This document shows, one piece after another, positions 36,158 through 45,870 of a DNA stretch of 64,000 bases. The notes under the pieces are model-generated. The model worked only from the letters and a program-made list of their open reading frames with translations, searched no databases and was not told the origin of the DNA. Each line of letters begins with the position of its first letter. Within the stretch, counting starts at the first letter, position 1. The stretch is from NCBI GenBank assembly GCA_942493335.1, contig OW818693.1, forward strand, positions 806,001-870,000, written 5' to 3'. The translations under genes were made by a program, and so were the position numbers. The DNA comes from JAEWSN01 sp942493335. Lineage in GTDB: Bacteria; Bacillota; Clostridia; DSM-8532.

Positions 36158-37261
36158 TCAGGAAATGCGATGAACGGGCTTTGGATAGGATGGCCGGAAG
36201 GCTTCGGAAACCGGCGTGGAAAGGGTAGCCTCAAAATGAGCCGCCACCGTGGTCAGGTTTTTCAGGATGATCCCCTCCAAAACCGCAGGATCCGCCAATG
36301 CCCGTATATTCAGGACAACCGTGGCATCACGGGTCTGAACGGACATCCGATGATCGGTCGCAAGACTGTCTCCGAGGCTGACCAGGCTCTGTTTGACGAA
36401 ATCGTTCCCCGCAACCAGATAGGCTTTCAGATGCGCGATTTCCTCCCCCCGCATGGACAATGCCTCCCGGACCCCTTCCATCAGCATCGTGGATGCCAGG
36501 TTGCCGTCGAAGGATTCCGGAGCGGTCATCCGGGCCGTGCAGTTCACCCAGCCGAGGCTTTCCTCGGCACTTGCGTACGTGTCGTAGACGATTTCAAGGG
36601 ATTTCCGTCCCGGATCCGCATCCCGGGTCAGCAGCATGTCCGACCAGTCTTCGATTCCGGTTCCGTCCATTGCGCTGACGGGCAGCACGACGGCCGCGGG
36701 ATATCTGGCGCCGAGATACCCGGTCAGCCTTGCAATCCGTTCCCCATCCAGATGATCGGTCTTGTTCAGAATCACGAGATCGGCTTCTTCGAGCTGCTTT
36801 CCGAACAAATAGTTGATTTCGTTCGGAAACGGGCTGTCATCATCCATCATCACACGATCGAGCCGTCGCGGATCAACGACAACGGACAGCGGCGCCAGCG
36901 CAACCGGTGCACGACCGGCCTGCCGCAACGGTTTCAGCAATGTGGCCACTAGATCCGTGCAGCTTCCGACCGGTTCCGCAAGAATATAGTCCGGATACTC
37001 CGTCTCCTGCAGGGTCGCAAGACGATCCGCAAATTGGTCGAAATTGCAGCAGAAGCACCCCCCGTTGACTTCGAGAACCGGAAACCCGGACTGGCGAAGA
37101 TACTCCGTATCAACCAGCCGGGAGCCCTGATCGTTGGTCACAAGTCCGACCCGATAGGATTGCCCGGCCAGTCTTCTGGCGAGCGCCAGAATCGAAGTGG
37201 TCTTCCCCGCACCCAGGAATCCCCCGACAATGATCAGTTTGACAGGTTTGGCTGTATTCAT
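36158..37261 (-). CDS. CobW/G3E-type GTPase
   Basis: A 367-residue GTPase of the CobW/G3E family. The P-loop GGFLGAGKTTS lies near residues 13-23; the metal-binding CxCC appears as GGCFCCNF near 68-75, and NKTD gives the guanine-specificity loop near 160. The C-terminal half has no metal-binding His cluster. G3E proteins deliver metals or help load cobamide enzymes. ATG at 37261 follows AAGGAG by 7 nt. It is the last gene of an operon with the UroD-thioredoxin fusion and a small thioredoxin-like protein, suggesting a helper role in corrinoid methyl transfer. Confidence 0.87.
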   Translation of the reverse strand: MNTAKPVKLIIVGGFLGAGKTTSILALARRLAGQSYRVGLVTNDQGSRLVDTEYLRQSGFPVLEVNGGCFCCNFDQFADRLATLQETEYPDYILAEPVGSCTDLVATLLKPLRQAGRAPVALAPLSVVVDPRRLDRVMMDDDSPFPNEINYLFGKQLEEADLVILNKTDHLDGERIARLTGYLGARYPAAVVLPVSAMDGTGIEDWSDMLLTRDADPGRKSLEIVYDTYASAEESLGWVNCTARMTAPESFDGNLASTMLMEGVREALSMRGEEIAHLKAYLVAGNDFVKQSLVSLGDSLATDHRMSVQTRDATVVLNIRALADPAVLEGIILKNLTTVAAHFEATLSTPVSEAFRPSYPKPVHRIS

Positions 37262-37356
37262 GAACAATCTCCTTGCACGGGGGCATGACACCAACCCGTA
37301 TGATGAACCTGCGCCATGCGGTGGGAGGAAGGTTCGGATAAGGCTTGGCAGAAGGA

Positions 37357-37650
37357 TCACAGGACACATGCATTGTCTCCGCGCATCGCAAGAAACTGGT
37401 GGATGAGTTTCGGGGAAACGATGTTCCCGGCGGCAATCTGTTCACCATCCAGAATGACCGCCGGCAAATGTTCGACTTCCAACCCGGGCACGGACCAGAC
37501 TTCAGAAGGATGGCCGATTTCAACGAGTTCATAAGTGAAATCGGAACGAGACGCTGCAACCTTCCGCAGCGTCTCGTGATCCAGATTGTTGGCGATGACA
37601 CAGGCGGTGCAGGGGCTTTTCTGCACAACCAGCAGGGCGTGGTGGCTCAT
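37357..37650 (-). CDS. Small thioredoxin-like protein (CTAC)
   Basis: A 97-residue thioredoxin-fold protein with the active-site pair C14-T-A-C17 after strand one and the cis-proline segment HLPAVILDGEQI near residue 62. ATG at 37650 overlaps the stop of the preceding UroD-thioredoxin gene as ATGA, so translation is probably coupled. It resembles the thioredoxin domain of that neighbour in length and motif positions. A dithiol-transfer role within the methyltransferase cluster is inferred, not shown. Confidence 0.8.
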   Translation of the reverse strand: MSHHALLVVQKSPCTACVIANNLDHETLRKVAASRSDFTYELVEIGHPSEVWSVPGLEVEHLPAVILDGEQIAAGNIVSPKLIHQFLAMRGDNACVL

Positions 37651-39005
37651 GCCAATCCTTTCGCGGCGAAGACCTCGTCAAGCGTCCTTACGAAGGTCGC
37701 GCGGTCCGGTATGATGGAAATGAAGCGGATCACGCCGTCCACGACGATGGTGGGCAGGTTGCTGACACCCAGTTTCATCATGGCGACGACGCCTTCCTTC
37801 TCCTTGATCTTGTATTCCCTGTATTTCAGCTTGTCCCCGTAGATGCGGCCCATGGCGGCCACTTCCTCCATCATGTACTGGCAGGGGGCGCAGGACTCGG
37901 AATCAAGCGTGATGACGTCGATGTATACATGTGTCCGGTCTGAATAGTCCGGCAGTTCCACCGTTACGCCTTCAAGCGGGTTGGAGGATTCCATGAACTC
38001 GGCGATTTCTCCATGGACCAGCGCGGAAACGGCAAGCACGTTTTCCTCCGGTGTATCGAACGGCATGTCACAACCCGGCGAGAGTACAAAACCCTTCGTT
38101 CCGCCGATCGTCATGCAGTTCAGCGCATCGTTCACATTGTCCGCAGGCGTGCCGAACAACATCGTGACAGTCAGCTTGATGTTGCCGCCGAAACTGGTTC
38201 CATTCTGCCGGCATACATCGCGGACATAGTCCAGCGGAATGTTTTCATCGATGGAAAGGCCATCCGCATGACAACGGCTCATCTCGGCAATGTTGTTCTT
38301 GGCATTGCCGCAGACGAAAAGGGTTCCAAGCTTTCCTTGCTCACGGATTCCGTCGAAAATGCGAGTCAATCCAGGCGTCACAAATTCCGTAAAGCTTGCC
38401 GGGGAGATCTGGGAGGTCATCGGATCGACGACAGCGACAATGTCAACACCGGCTTCAATGTACATGCGCGCTGTCTTGAGCGCTACTTCCGTCGTAAAGT
38501 CCATCAATTCGCGAACCTGTTCCGGCTCGTCAATCATGTTGTAGAAGATATCCGTGCCCAGCAAGTGCAAGGCGAGTGTGAAAGGTCCTGTAATCAGGCC
38601 GTATATGGCCTTTTCCCGACCGATGCCGCTGCAGATGCGCCGCATGGCATCCAATACGATGGGAAACCTGCCATCCCGCTCCGTCGGAATCTTCAGATCC
38701 GCAACCGATTTCCCCTGTTCCAACGGATGGGTGGATACGGCCGGCGGATTGGTTTTTGCCCATTGCAGGCTGCAGCCCATGGCTTCCGCCTCAATCTGAA
38801 GATCGAACAAAGCGGGAAGTCCGTCAGGGCGATACATTTCCGCTGCCTTTTCCATACCCTGCACAATGAGGTCGGCTGACTTGAAATAGCTTTCGGCATC
38901 GACCCCGATCAATTTGGCGGCATGACAGCCGACAAAGGGGACCCATGGAGCGCGTTCGGTTTCCTGATTGCAGATCGCGGCAAGAACGAGTTCCTTTGAT
39001 GTCAT
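37647..39005 (-). CDS. UroD-family methyltransferase fused to a thioredoxin-like domain
   Basis: A 452-residue protein. Residues 1-345 form a uroporphyrinogen-decarboxylase-like barrel of the MtaA/MtbA corrinoid methyltransferase group. In those enzymes zinc is held by His-x-Cys and a later Cys; here the matching positions read F230-V-C232-G and GC312D, so the His appears replaced by Phe. Residues 355-450 are a thioredoxin-like domain with C372-A-P-C375 and a cis-proline NLPTIVVDG near 416. The start is ATG 39005. It leads an operon with the small thioredoxin-like gene and the CobW-type GTPase. It probably moves a methyl group to or from a corrinoid protein; the acceptor is unknown. Confidence 0.85.
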   Translation of the reverse strand: MTSKELVLAAICNQETERAPWVPFVGCHAAKLIGVDAESYFKSADLIVQGMEKAAEMYRPDGLPALFDLQIEAEAMGCSLQWAKTNPPAVSTHPLEQGKSVADLKIPTERDGRFPIVLDAMRRICSGIGREKAIYGLITGPFTLALHLLGTDIFYNMIDEPEQVRELMDFTTEVALKTARMYIEAGVDIVAVVDPMTSQISPASFTEFVTPGLTRIFDGIREQGKLGTLFVCGNAKNNIAEMSRCHADGLSIDENIPLDYVRDVCRQNGTSFGGNIKLTVTMLFGTPADNVNDALNCMTIGGTKGFVLSPGCDMPFDTPEENVLAVSALVHGEIAEFMESSNPLEGVTVELPDYSDRTHVYIDVITLDSESCAPCQYMMEEVAAMGRIYGDKLKYREYKIKEKEGVVAMMKLGVSNLPTIVVDGVIRFISIIPDRATFVRTLDEVFAAKGLA

Positions 39006-39354
39006 GAGTGGTGTTCCTCCTTGATGATCATCCTGCTTTTGGTCCCCGAGCCATCCTGGCCATCCTGTTCTGCACAGTCCGCGCCATTCTGCCCGTTCTG
39101 TCCTAATTGTAGCAGTGCACCTTCGACATGCGTTAGAACGCTTTTGTCATATGTGGTAAAAAACCGACCTGTTTCAGATCAGCGGAAACCTTCCAGCAAG
39201 CGCGTTTTGTACGATCTTTACCTTTTCTCGCCGGAAGGGTCGTAAAAGTGGAAATCCTGCTATCCCGCCCGAAAAGCGCGATGATATAATGGTCCTGTGC
39301 CCCTGGCACGAAGAACGGACAACGGTCCGCTTTCCCCGGAAAGGACGATTGCGA
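39006..39354. other. Divergent regulatory region between UroD fusion and PocR-AraC genes
   Basis: About 350 gene-free bases. A plus-strand extended -10 (TGATATAAT, 39282-39290) serves the regulator gene about 65 nt downstream. On the minus strand a TACAAT (39111-39106) could serve the UroD operon, without a good -35, as expected for an activator-dependent promoter. Repeats of the type CCATCCTG occur near 39050-39070. Confidence 0.5.
39282..39290 (+). promoter_or_regulatory. Extended -10 promoter of the PocR-AraC gene
   Basis: TGATATAAT provides a full -10 with the TG extension, 64 nt before the start codon. The -35 position is poor. Confidence 0.55.
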
Positions 39355-40662
39355 ATGGCTGCAACACCGGAACTGCTGACCCCGGACATGCGCAAGGCGG
39401 CAATCGCCTTCACGGCCGGCACAGGCGTCCCCTGTTTCTATATCAATGCGCGCGGCATGCGCATCCTGCCGGAATCCGGCGCGAATCCGACAGATGCCTT
39501 CTGCAGCAACTGTGCGAACCATCTGGACGGCGAATGTGAGCGGGTCAGCCTGTACGGCCGTTACCAGGCCGAACGGTTCGGCGGCAGCTATATCTTTTTT
39601 TGTCCCAGCGGGCTGACCTATTGCGTCTCCCCAGTCTTCTCCGATACCTGCGATGTTTCCGCCATTTTTGCCGGCCCCCTGCTTATGCTGGATGCGGACG
39701 AATTCATGCTGGAGGATCTGATCCACGCGGGAACCGGCAAGGAATCCTCCATTGAGGAAATGAAACGACGCATCCCGGAATTGCCGGTGGTTCCGACGAA
39801 TCGGGTGAACGCCCTTTCCGATCTGCTTTACCTGATTGCGGATTCCCTGTCGAAAAGCGGTCTGCGGCAGTACGATCGACAGCGGGACATGCTGAACAGC
39901 AACGCCGCCATGTCTTCGAGCATCCACGAACTGAAGGAACGCGAACGGAACGGAAAGGTACCGCAATACCCGCTTGAGAAGGAAAGGGAACTGCTCACCA
40001 AAATCAGCATGGGCGACAAGGCAGGCGCCCAGCGCATCCTCAATGACATTCTCGGATATGTGTTCTTCTCCACGGGGAGTGATTTCGACATCATCAAGGC
40101 CCGTGCCCGGGAACTCGTGGTCATGCTTTCACGGGGCGCCATGGAAGGCGGTGCGGACATCCAGGAAATCTTCGGCCTGAACCACCACTACCTCTCCGAC
40201 ATCGACAACCTGAAGAGCCTGGACGAGCTGACAGTCTGGCTTTCCAACATCCTGACCCGTTTTACGGACTGCGTGTTCAACCTGTCGGAAATCCGTCACA
40301 AGGATGTGATCTTCCAGGCTATCACTTATATCCGGCACCACTATACACAGCACATTTCTCTGGATGATGTGGCAAAGCACGTCCACTTGAACGCCTCCTA
40401 CCTGAGCCGTGTGTTCAAGGAGGAAATGCAGACGAATTTCGTGACCTATGTCAACAATCTCCGGGTGGAAACCGGAAAGAAGCTTTTGCTTGATTCCACC
40501 GTTCCGCTGCTTGAAGTGGCCGGCATGGTCGGGTTCGACGAGCAAAGCTACTTTACGAAAGTGTTCAAGAAAATCACGGGCATCACACCCGGAAAATTCA
40601 GGGAGTCCCGAGGCATCTCTATTCCTCCCCAAACATCATCGCATCCACATACCGATCATTGA
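39355..40662 (+). CDS. PocR-domain AraC-type transcriptional regulator
   Basis: A 435-residue regulator. The N-terminal 150 residues look like a PocR sensory domain, with the Cys-rich FCSNCANHLDGEC and a later FFCPSGLTYCVSPV. The C-terminal 100 residues are an AraC helix-turn-helix pair (ISLDDVAKHVHLNASYLSRVF and AGMVGFDEQSYFTKVFKKITG). ATG at 39355 follows AAGGA by 9 nt. It stands between the divergent UroD operon and the convergent RACo-DUF1638 operon, so it probably senses the pathway substrate or an intermediate. Its 3' end overlaps the RACo gene by 44 bases. Confidence 0.88.
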   Translation: MAATPELLTPDMRKAAIAFTAGTGVPCFYINARGMRILPESGANPTDAFCSNCANHLDGECERVSLYGRYQAERFGGSYIFFCPSGLTYCVSPVFSDTCDVSAIFAGPLLMLDADEFMLEDLIHAGTGKESSIEEMKRRIPELPVVPTNRVNALSDLLYLIADSLSKSGLRQYDRQRDMLNSNAAMSSSIHELKERERNGKVPQYPLEKERELLTKISMGDKAGAQRILNDILGYVFFSTGSDFDIIKARARELVVMLSRGAMEGGADIQEIFGLNHHYLSDIDNLKSLDELTVWLSNILTRFTDCVFNLSEIRHKDVIFQAITYIRHHYTQHISLDDVAKHVHLNASYLSRVFKEEMQTNFVTYVNNLRVETGKKLLLDSTVPLLEVAGMVGFDEQSYFTKVFKKITGITPGKFRESRGISIPPQTSSHPHTDH

Positions 40663-42487
40663 AGGCAGGACGGCCGGACAGTTCCACAAACCGGATTTCC
40701 TCCGCCACCTTCCGTGCCGTATCCCGGACACTGTCCGACAGCAGGCACTGGGATGCCCCGGCAAGCGCGGCGTTTCCGACGGAGTGGATCCGACCCGACA
40801 GAATGCGCGGTATCAATCCGGTCGCGATGGCACTTTCCGGGTTCAGCCAGGTACCCAGGCCACCGGCCAGATAGACGTGCGCCACATCTGCAAGCGGGAT
40901 ACCCGCCACATCCGCGAGGGTCTCGATGCCAGCCGCGATGGCTGCTTTGGCATTCTGGAACTCACGGATGTCTTTTTGCGTCAGCAGGATGTCCTGACCA
41001 TGTGACGTCCCGTCTCTCTTGGCAATCAGGAAAGCGGCCTGTCCGTCCAGCTTGGCGCATCTGGACGCAATCGCAGCGGAAACGCCGGTCGGGAGCTCAT
41101 CCGCATCCTGTATCCTTCCCGTTTCATCGATGACGCCCAGTGTCACCAGCAAGGCGACTGCATCGAGCAACCCGGTTCCACATAGACCTTCCGGTTTACG
41201 ATCCCCGAGAACGGACAGGGAAAGATCGGTTTCGGGGTCAAAAAGCGGCCCCGTCAGGAACACACCGTCAATGGCGCCATCCACCGCACCCATGCCGAAC
41301 CGGATGCCGGCTCCCTCAAAGGCAGGCCCGGCAGCCGTGGAACAGGCGGTCATCCCGCGCATGTCGCCCAGAACCAGTTCGCCGTTTGTCCCGAGATCCA
41401 CAAGCAACGCCGCCGTTCCAGCTTCATGCAGGCCGCAGGCGATGACGGCGGAAACCGTATCCGCACCGACATAGGCCGAAACTCCGGGCAACAGGGTCAT
41501 CACGGCATGAGATGCGCCCGGAAGGCCCAGCTTGCCGACAGGTACGGTCAACTCCGAGACGCTGACCGGAATGAAAGGTGCCGCGGCAATCGCTGCAGCG
41601 GGCCATTCCATGAGCAGGTGACCCATGGTCGTGTTGCCGGTGAACACCCATTCGTCCACCTGTTCAATTGAACATCCGGCTTGTCCGCAAAGTCGCGTCC
41701 CGAGATGGCGCAAGTCCTTGAGGATGGCCTCCTTCAATTGGGAAGCCCCGTTCTCCGACTCCATCGCATGCCGGATACGTGCGATTACATCTGCGCCGTA
41801 CCGCCGTTGTCCGTTCAGCAGGGTTTCTGTCGCAAGCCGTTTCCCCGAGCAGAGATCAAACAGGCATCCGGCCAGTGTCGTCGTGCCGATGTCGCAGGCG
41901 ATGCCATACAGGCTTCCCTCCGTATTTCCGGATTGGATGCCAACCAGCGTATCCCGATGGAAGTTCAAGGTCACCTCGCCCTGCTGCGCCCGCAAAGTGG
42001 TCGGAAGAACCCGCAGGAAGGCAGCCGTATCGAGACAGTTCGGAATGAACGCCTGCGACTGAAGCCTGTTCCAATCCGATCGCTGATCGTCCAACGAAGG
42101 AGGCGGCACGGTCAGGTGGACCTTCTTGAGGACGGGATTCGGTTCGGGCAGGGGGAATTCCGACGCTGCGGAAATCTTGGCCGAACCGCTGCGAAGCTCC
42201 ACTTGCAGTGAGACCGCCGCTTGAATGCGCAGCAGACAGGCAAGGCGATGCCCCTTCTCCACCATTTCACGTCCCAATAGCCGAATCTCCGCCTCGGTGG
42301 GCTCCGAAACAGCCTCTGTCAGCCCCTTGTCCAGCAGGACCCTGCATTTCCCGCAGGTCCCGTTCCCGCTGCAGGCATGGGCAAAACCGGGGACCTGCCG
42401 GCGAATGGCCTGAAAGGGGCTCTCTCCCGCTTCGAGCAGGACGGTTTCCTGCATGTCACCTGTCCGTATCGTTACCGGAACTGTCAT
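40619..42487 (-). CDS. RACo/RamA-type corrinoid reductive activator (ASKHA ATPase)
   Basis: A 622-residue protein that uses ATP and a low-potential electron to reactivate oxidised corrinoid proteins. The N-terminal plant-type [2Fe-2S] ferredoxin domain has C39-x5-C45-x2-C48 and C84; the long C-terminal half is an ASKHA/actin-like ATPase with GIACDIGTTTLAG near residue 190 and LVDLGTNGEL near 360. ATG at 42487 overlaps the upstream DUF1638 stop as ATGA. Its 3' end overlaps the convergent regulator gene. It is the natural partner of the corrinoid protein at 35346. Confidence 0.93.
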   Translation of the reverse strand: MTVPVTIRTGDMQETVLLEAGESPFQAIRRQVPGFAHACSGNGTCGKCRVLLDKGLTEAVSEPTEAEIRLLGREMVEKGHRLACLLRIQAAVSLQVELRSGSAKISAASEFPLPEPNPVLKKVHLTVPPPSLDDQRSDWNRLQSQAFIPNCLDTAAFLRVLPTTLRAQQGEVTLNFHRDTLVGIQSGNTEGSLYGIACDIGTTTLAGCLFDLCSGKRLATETLLNGQRRYGADVIARIRHAMESENGASQLKEAILKDLRHLGTRLCGQAGCSIEQVDEWVFTGNTTMGHLLMEWPAAAIAAAPFIPVSVSELTVPVGKLGLPGASHAVMTLLPGVSAYVGADTVSAVIACGLHEAGTAALLVDLGTNGELVLGDMRGMTACSTAAGPAFEGAGIRFGMGAVDGAIDGVFLTGPLFDPETDLSLSVLGDRKPEGLCGTGLLDAVALLVTLGVIDETGRIQDADELPTGVSAAIASRCAKLDGQAAFLIAKRDGTSHGQDILLTQKDIREFQNAKAAIAAGIETLADVAGIPLADVAHVYLAGGLGTWLNPESAIATGLIPRILSGRIHSVGNAALAGASQCLLSDSVRDTARKVAEEIRFVELSGRPAFNDRYVDAMMFGEE

Positions 42488-43248
42488 ATTCTTTCCTCTT
42501 TCCTGACGACATCCGCCGCATACGAGGGAACGATCCGTTCTCCTGCCTGAAGGACCAGCACTTCCTCATCCCTGAACACGCCGGTGAGAATCCGGCGCAT
42601 CAGGCTGGAATCGCCTGGAAGCTCCTTGTACGCCCACTTCAGGAAGGAAGCCGCCTTCATGGTTTCCTCCCGTCCCCATTCGACGCCTTCGAACTCGGGC
42701 CAGGCGATGTAGAGCGCCTGCTTGTATTCCTTGATCCAGTTCTGTTCCATCTCCATGAGATATTCGGCATTGTCCTCGCCGTAGCGCTCCGTATAATCTT
42801 CCAGCATCACATTGTATTTCTCTTCGGATGGCTCCCATCCGCGTTCCAGCCAACCGGGCGAATACCAGTAGGTTCCCGGATTCCCGTCGAACAGGGTCCT
42901 GTAGGTATCCTTCGAACCAAGCAGCAAGGTGATGCAGTCGTGCGCACGCGGCAGCACCAACGGCGTCCGGAGGCTGGCCACACCGGCCAGGCCGTTGCTG
43001 CACAGGCCGTACATTAGGATGATGGCGTCATACCCGGTTTCCTTGCCCGAATGGTTGTAGGGAAATCCGGCTTCTTCCGTCTCGGCGATGGCCTTTATGA
43101 CTTCGGCACGGAGCAGGTCCGGCGTGTTGTGGAGTCCCTGCGGCAAATACCGCACATCGATATAGTGCGGGCTTGTAGCGGCAATGGCCGATATTTCACG
43201 ATTCAGGACATCGCACGCGATGACTTTCAGCTTGAGTCGCTTCATCAT
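42484..43248 (-). CDS. DUF1638 protein
   Basis: A 254-residue cytoplasmic protein of the DUF1638 family, which commonly lies beside corrinoid methyltransferase genes. Conserved Cys-containing motifs are visible: IACDVLNREI near residue 10, MYGLCSNGLAG near 83 and LPRAHDCITLLLGS near 100. The three Cys could bind a metal or cofactor. No catalytic domain is recognised. ATG at 43248 follows GGAG by 7 nt. It is cotranscribed with the RACo gene, with a -10-like TATAAT (43329-43324) upstream. The function is unknown. Confidence 0.82.
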   Translation of the reverse strand: MMKRLKLKVIACDVLNREISAIAATSPHYIDVRYLPQGLHNTPDLLRAEVIKAIAETEEAGFPYNHSGKETGYDAIILMYGLCSNGLAGVASLRTPLVLPRAHDCITLLLGSKDTYRTLFDGNPGTYWYSPGWLERGWEPSEEKYNVMLEDYTERYGEDNAEYLMEMEQNWIKEYKQALYIAWPEFEGVEWGREETMKAASFLKWAYKELPGDSSLMRRILTGVFRDEEVLVLQAGERIVPSYAADVVRKEERI

Positions 43249-43431
43249 GACAAAGCTCCGTTCCGCTTCCCGGTCCGTGCCCGGCAAAACCGTGTTCGGC
43301 CTTTCGGAAGCGTTATCCAGCCCATTATACCGCCCGCCTCCTGTGCGGGATAGGATTCTTTTTGGATGGAATGGAACGATTTTGGTGAAACAGCTGCATG
43401 CCCCTGTTCGGACGACGACGCTTGGAAGGGG

Positions 43432-43460
43432 TTGACAGGACAGTCCGAACCTGCTAACAT
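43432..43460 (+). promoter_or_regulatory. Promoter of the leuA T-box leader
   Basis: A perfect TTGACA (43432-43437) and TAACAT (43455-43460) with 17-nt spacing, plus a TG extension directly before the -10. Transcription would start near 43467, well before the leader. Confidence 0.8.
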
Positions 43461-43519
43461 GAGCACAATCTCATATGAAACAGACGCCGATGGGGATTAT
43501 TACATCCGCATGGACATGG

Positions 43520-43975
43520 CCGGAACGGGAGAAACACCCGGAAAGGCGCCAGAAAGCCGTTGGTTGATGCGAAACGGCATGCCGTGCGAATCGAACTCAC
43601 CCCGGAGTCTCCGGTTGAACCCGGCCCTTCCTCTCCCGGTTTATGGAACATGGTTCCGCAATCCCGGTATGGAAAAGCCGTCAGTAGCTCCGGACGGATG
43701 CCTACCGTTACAAGGGCAGGATATCGGTCAAACTGTATCCGTCGCAAAAAGAGTGGTGTATACCTTTCGTCTCTTGGCGAAGGGTATTTTTGCATCCATT
43801 CGACAGCTGCCTGTTGGCAGCCTGCGAGGACCGGCGGGACGGTACAACCGTTTTGCCGGGCAACCAACCGGCATCCGAAGCAAGCGCACCGTCTACCGGA
43901 CGGTGAAATGGAGTGGTACCGCGGAAAGCGCCCCTTTCGTCTCCAAAAACGACGAAAGGGGCATGTTTTTTTGAG
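43520..43975 (+). ncRNA. T-box leader, leucine-specific, upstream of leuA
   Basis: Stem I apical features (CAGAAAGCC and GAAACGGC around 43551-43578) are followed by the specifier loop GAACTCACC with CTC at 43596-43598, a leucine codon. Near the 3' end stem III (ACCGTC/GACGGT, 43888-43904) leads into the T-box GGAGTGGTACCGCGG (43910-43924), whose UGGU should pair with an ACCA tRNA end, as in tRNA-Leu. Uncharged tRNA-Leu should cause antitermination before leuA. Confidence 0.88.
43930..43972 (+). terminator. T-box-controlled terminator before leuA
   Basis: GCCCCTTTCGTC (43930-43941) pairs perfectly with 43951-43962 around a 9-nt loop, followed by TTTTTTT. It is alternative to the antiterminator formed with the T-box sequence just upstream. 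Confidence 0.9.
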
Positions 43976-43987
43976 AGGAGGCCCTTC

Positions 43988-45649
<1,662 letters not shown>

Positions 45650-45750
45650 ATCTTGATTCCCGTGTAGAAATTCGTTTTGACGCGTTTTTATGCAGGACTC
45701 ACATGATTCAGTCATGGCTTCGCCGGGTGATGGCAGGTTGGAATCCTTCA

Positions 45751-45788
45751 GAAAAGGCCTTTCCGCACAGGAAAGGCCTTTTCTCTCT
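45751..45788 (+). terminator. Terminator downstream of leuA
   Basis: AGAAAAGGCCTTTCC pairs perfectly with GGAAAGGCCTTTTCT around a 5-nt loop, followed by a short T-rich stretch. It lies about 100 nt past the leuA stop. Confidence 0.88.
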
Positions 45789-45818
45789 TTGCGAAGGGAT
45801 TGCGTCTGTTCGGTACCC

Positions 45819-45870
45819 ATGCTTGATCAATTCGGCCTATGCTTGATCAGATCGACCCCCATGCTTGATC
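45819..45870. repeat. Three copies of ATGCTTGATC at the 3' end of the GGDEF gene
   Basis: ATGCTTGATC occurs at 45819, 45839 and 45861 (20 and 22 nt apart). Two copies overlap the stop codon and the last codons of the GGDEF gene on the other strand. Spacing and copy number do not suggest CRISPR. Possibly a binding site or replication slippage. Confidence 0.6.

Noticed and set aside
43580..43620. CGAATCGAACTC looked like a tRNA T-arm
   Set aside because: It is part of T-box stem I with the specifier codon, and no acceptor or anticodon stem can be drawn.
45819..45870. Repeats considered as a CRISPR array
   Set aside because: Units are only 10 bases long, in three copies with 10-12-base gaps, and no cas gene is near.
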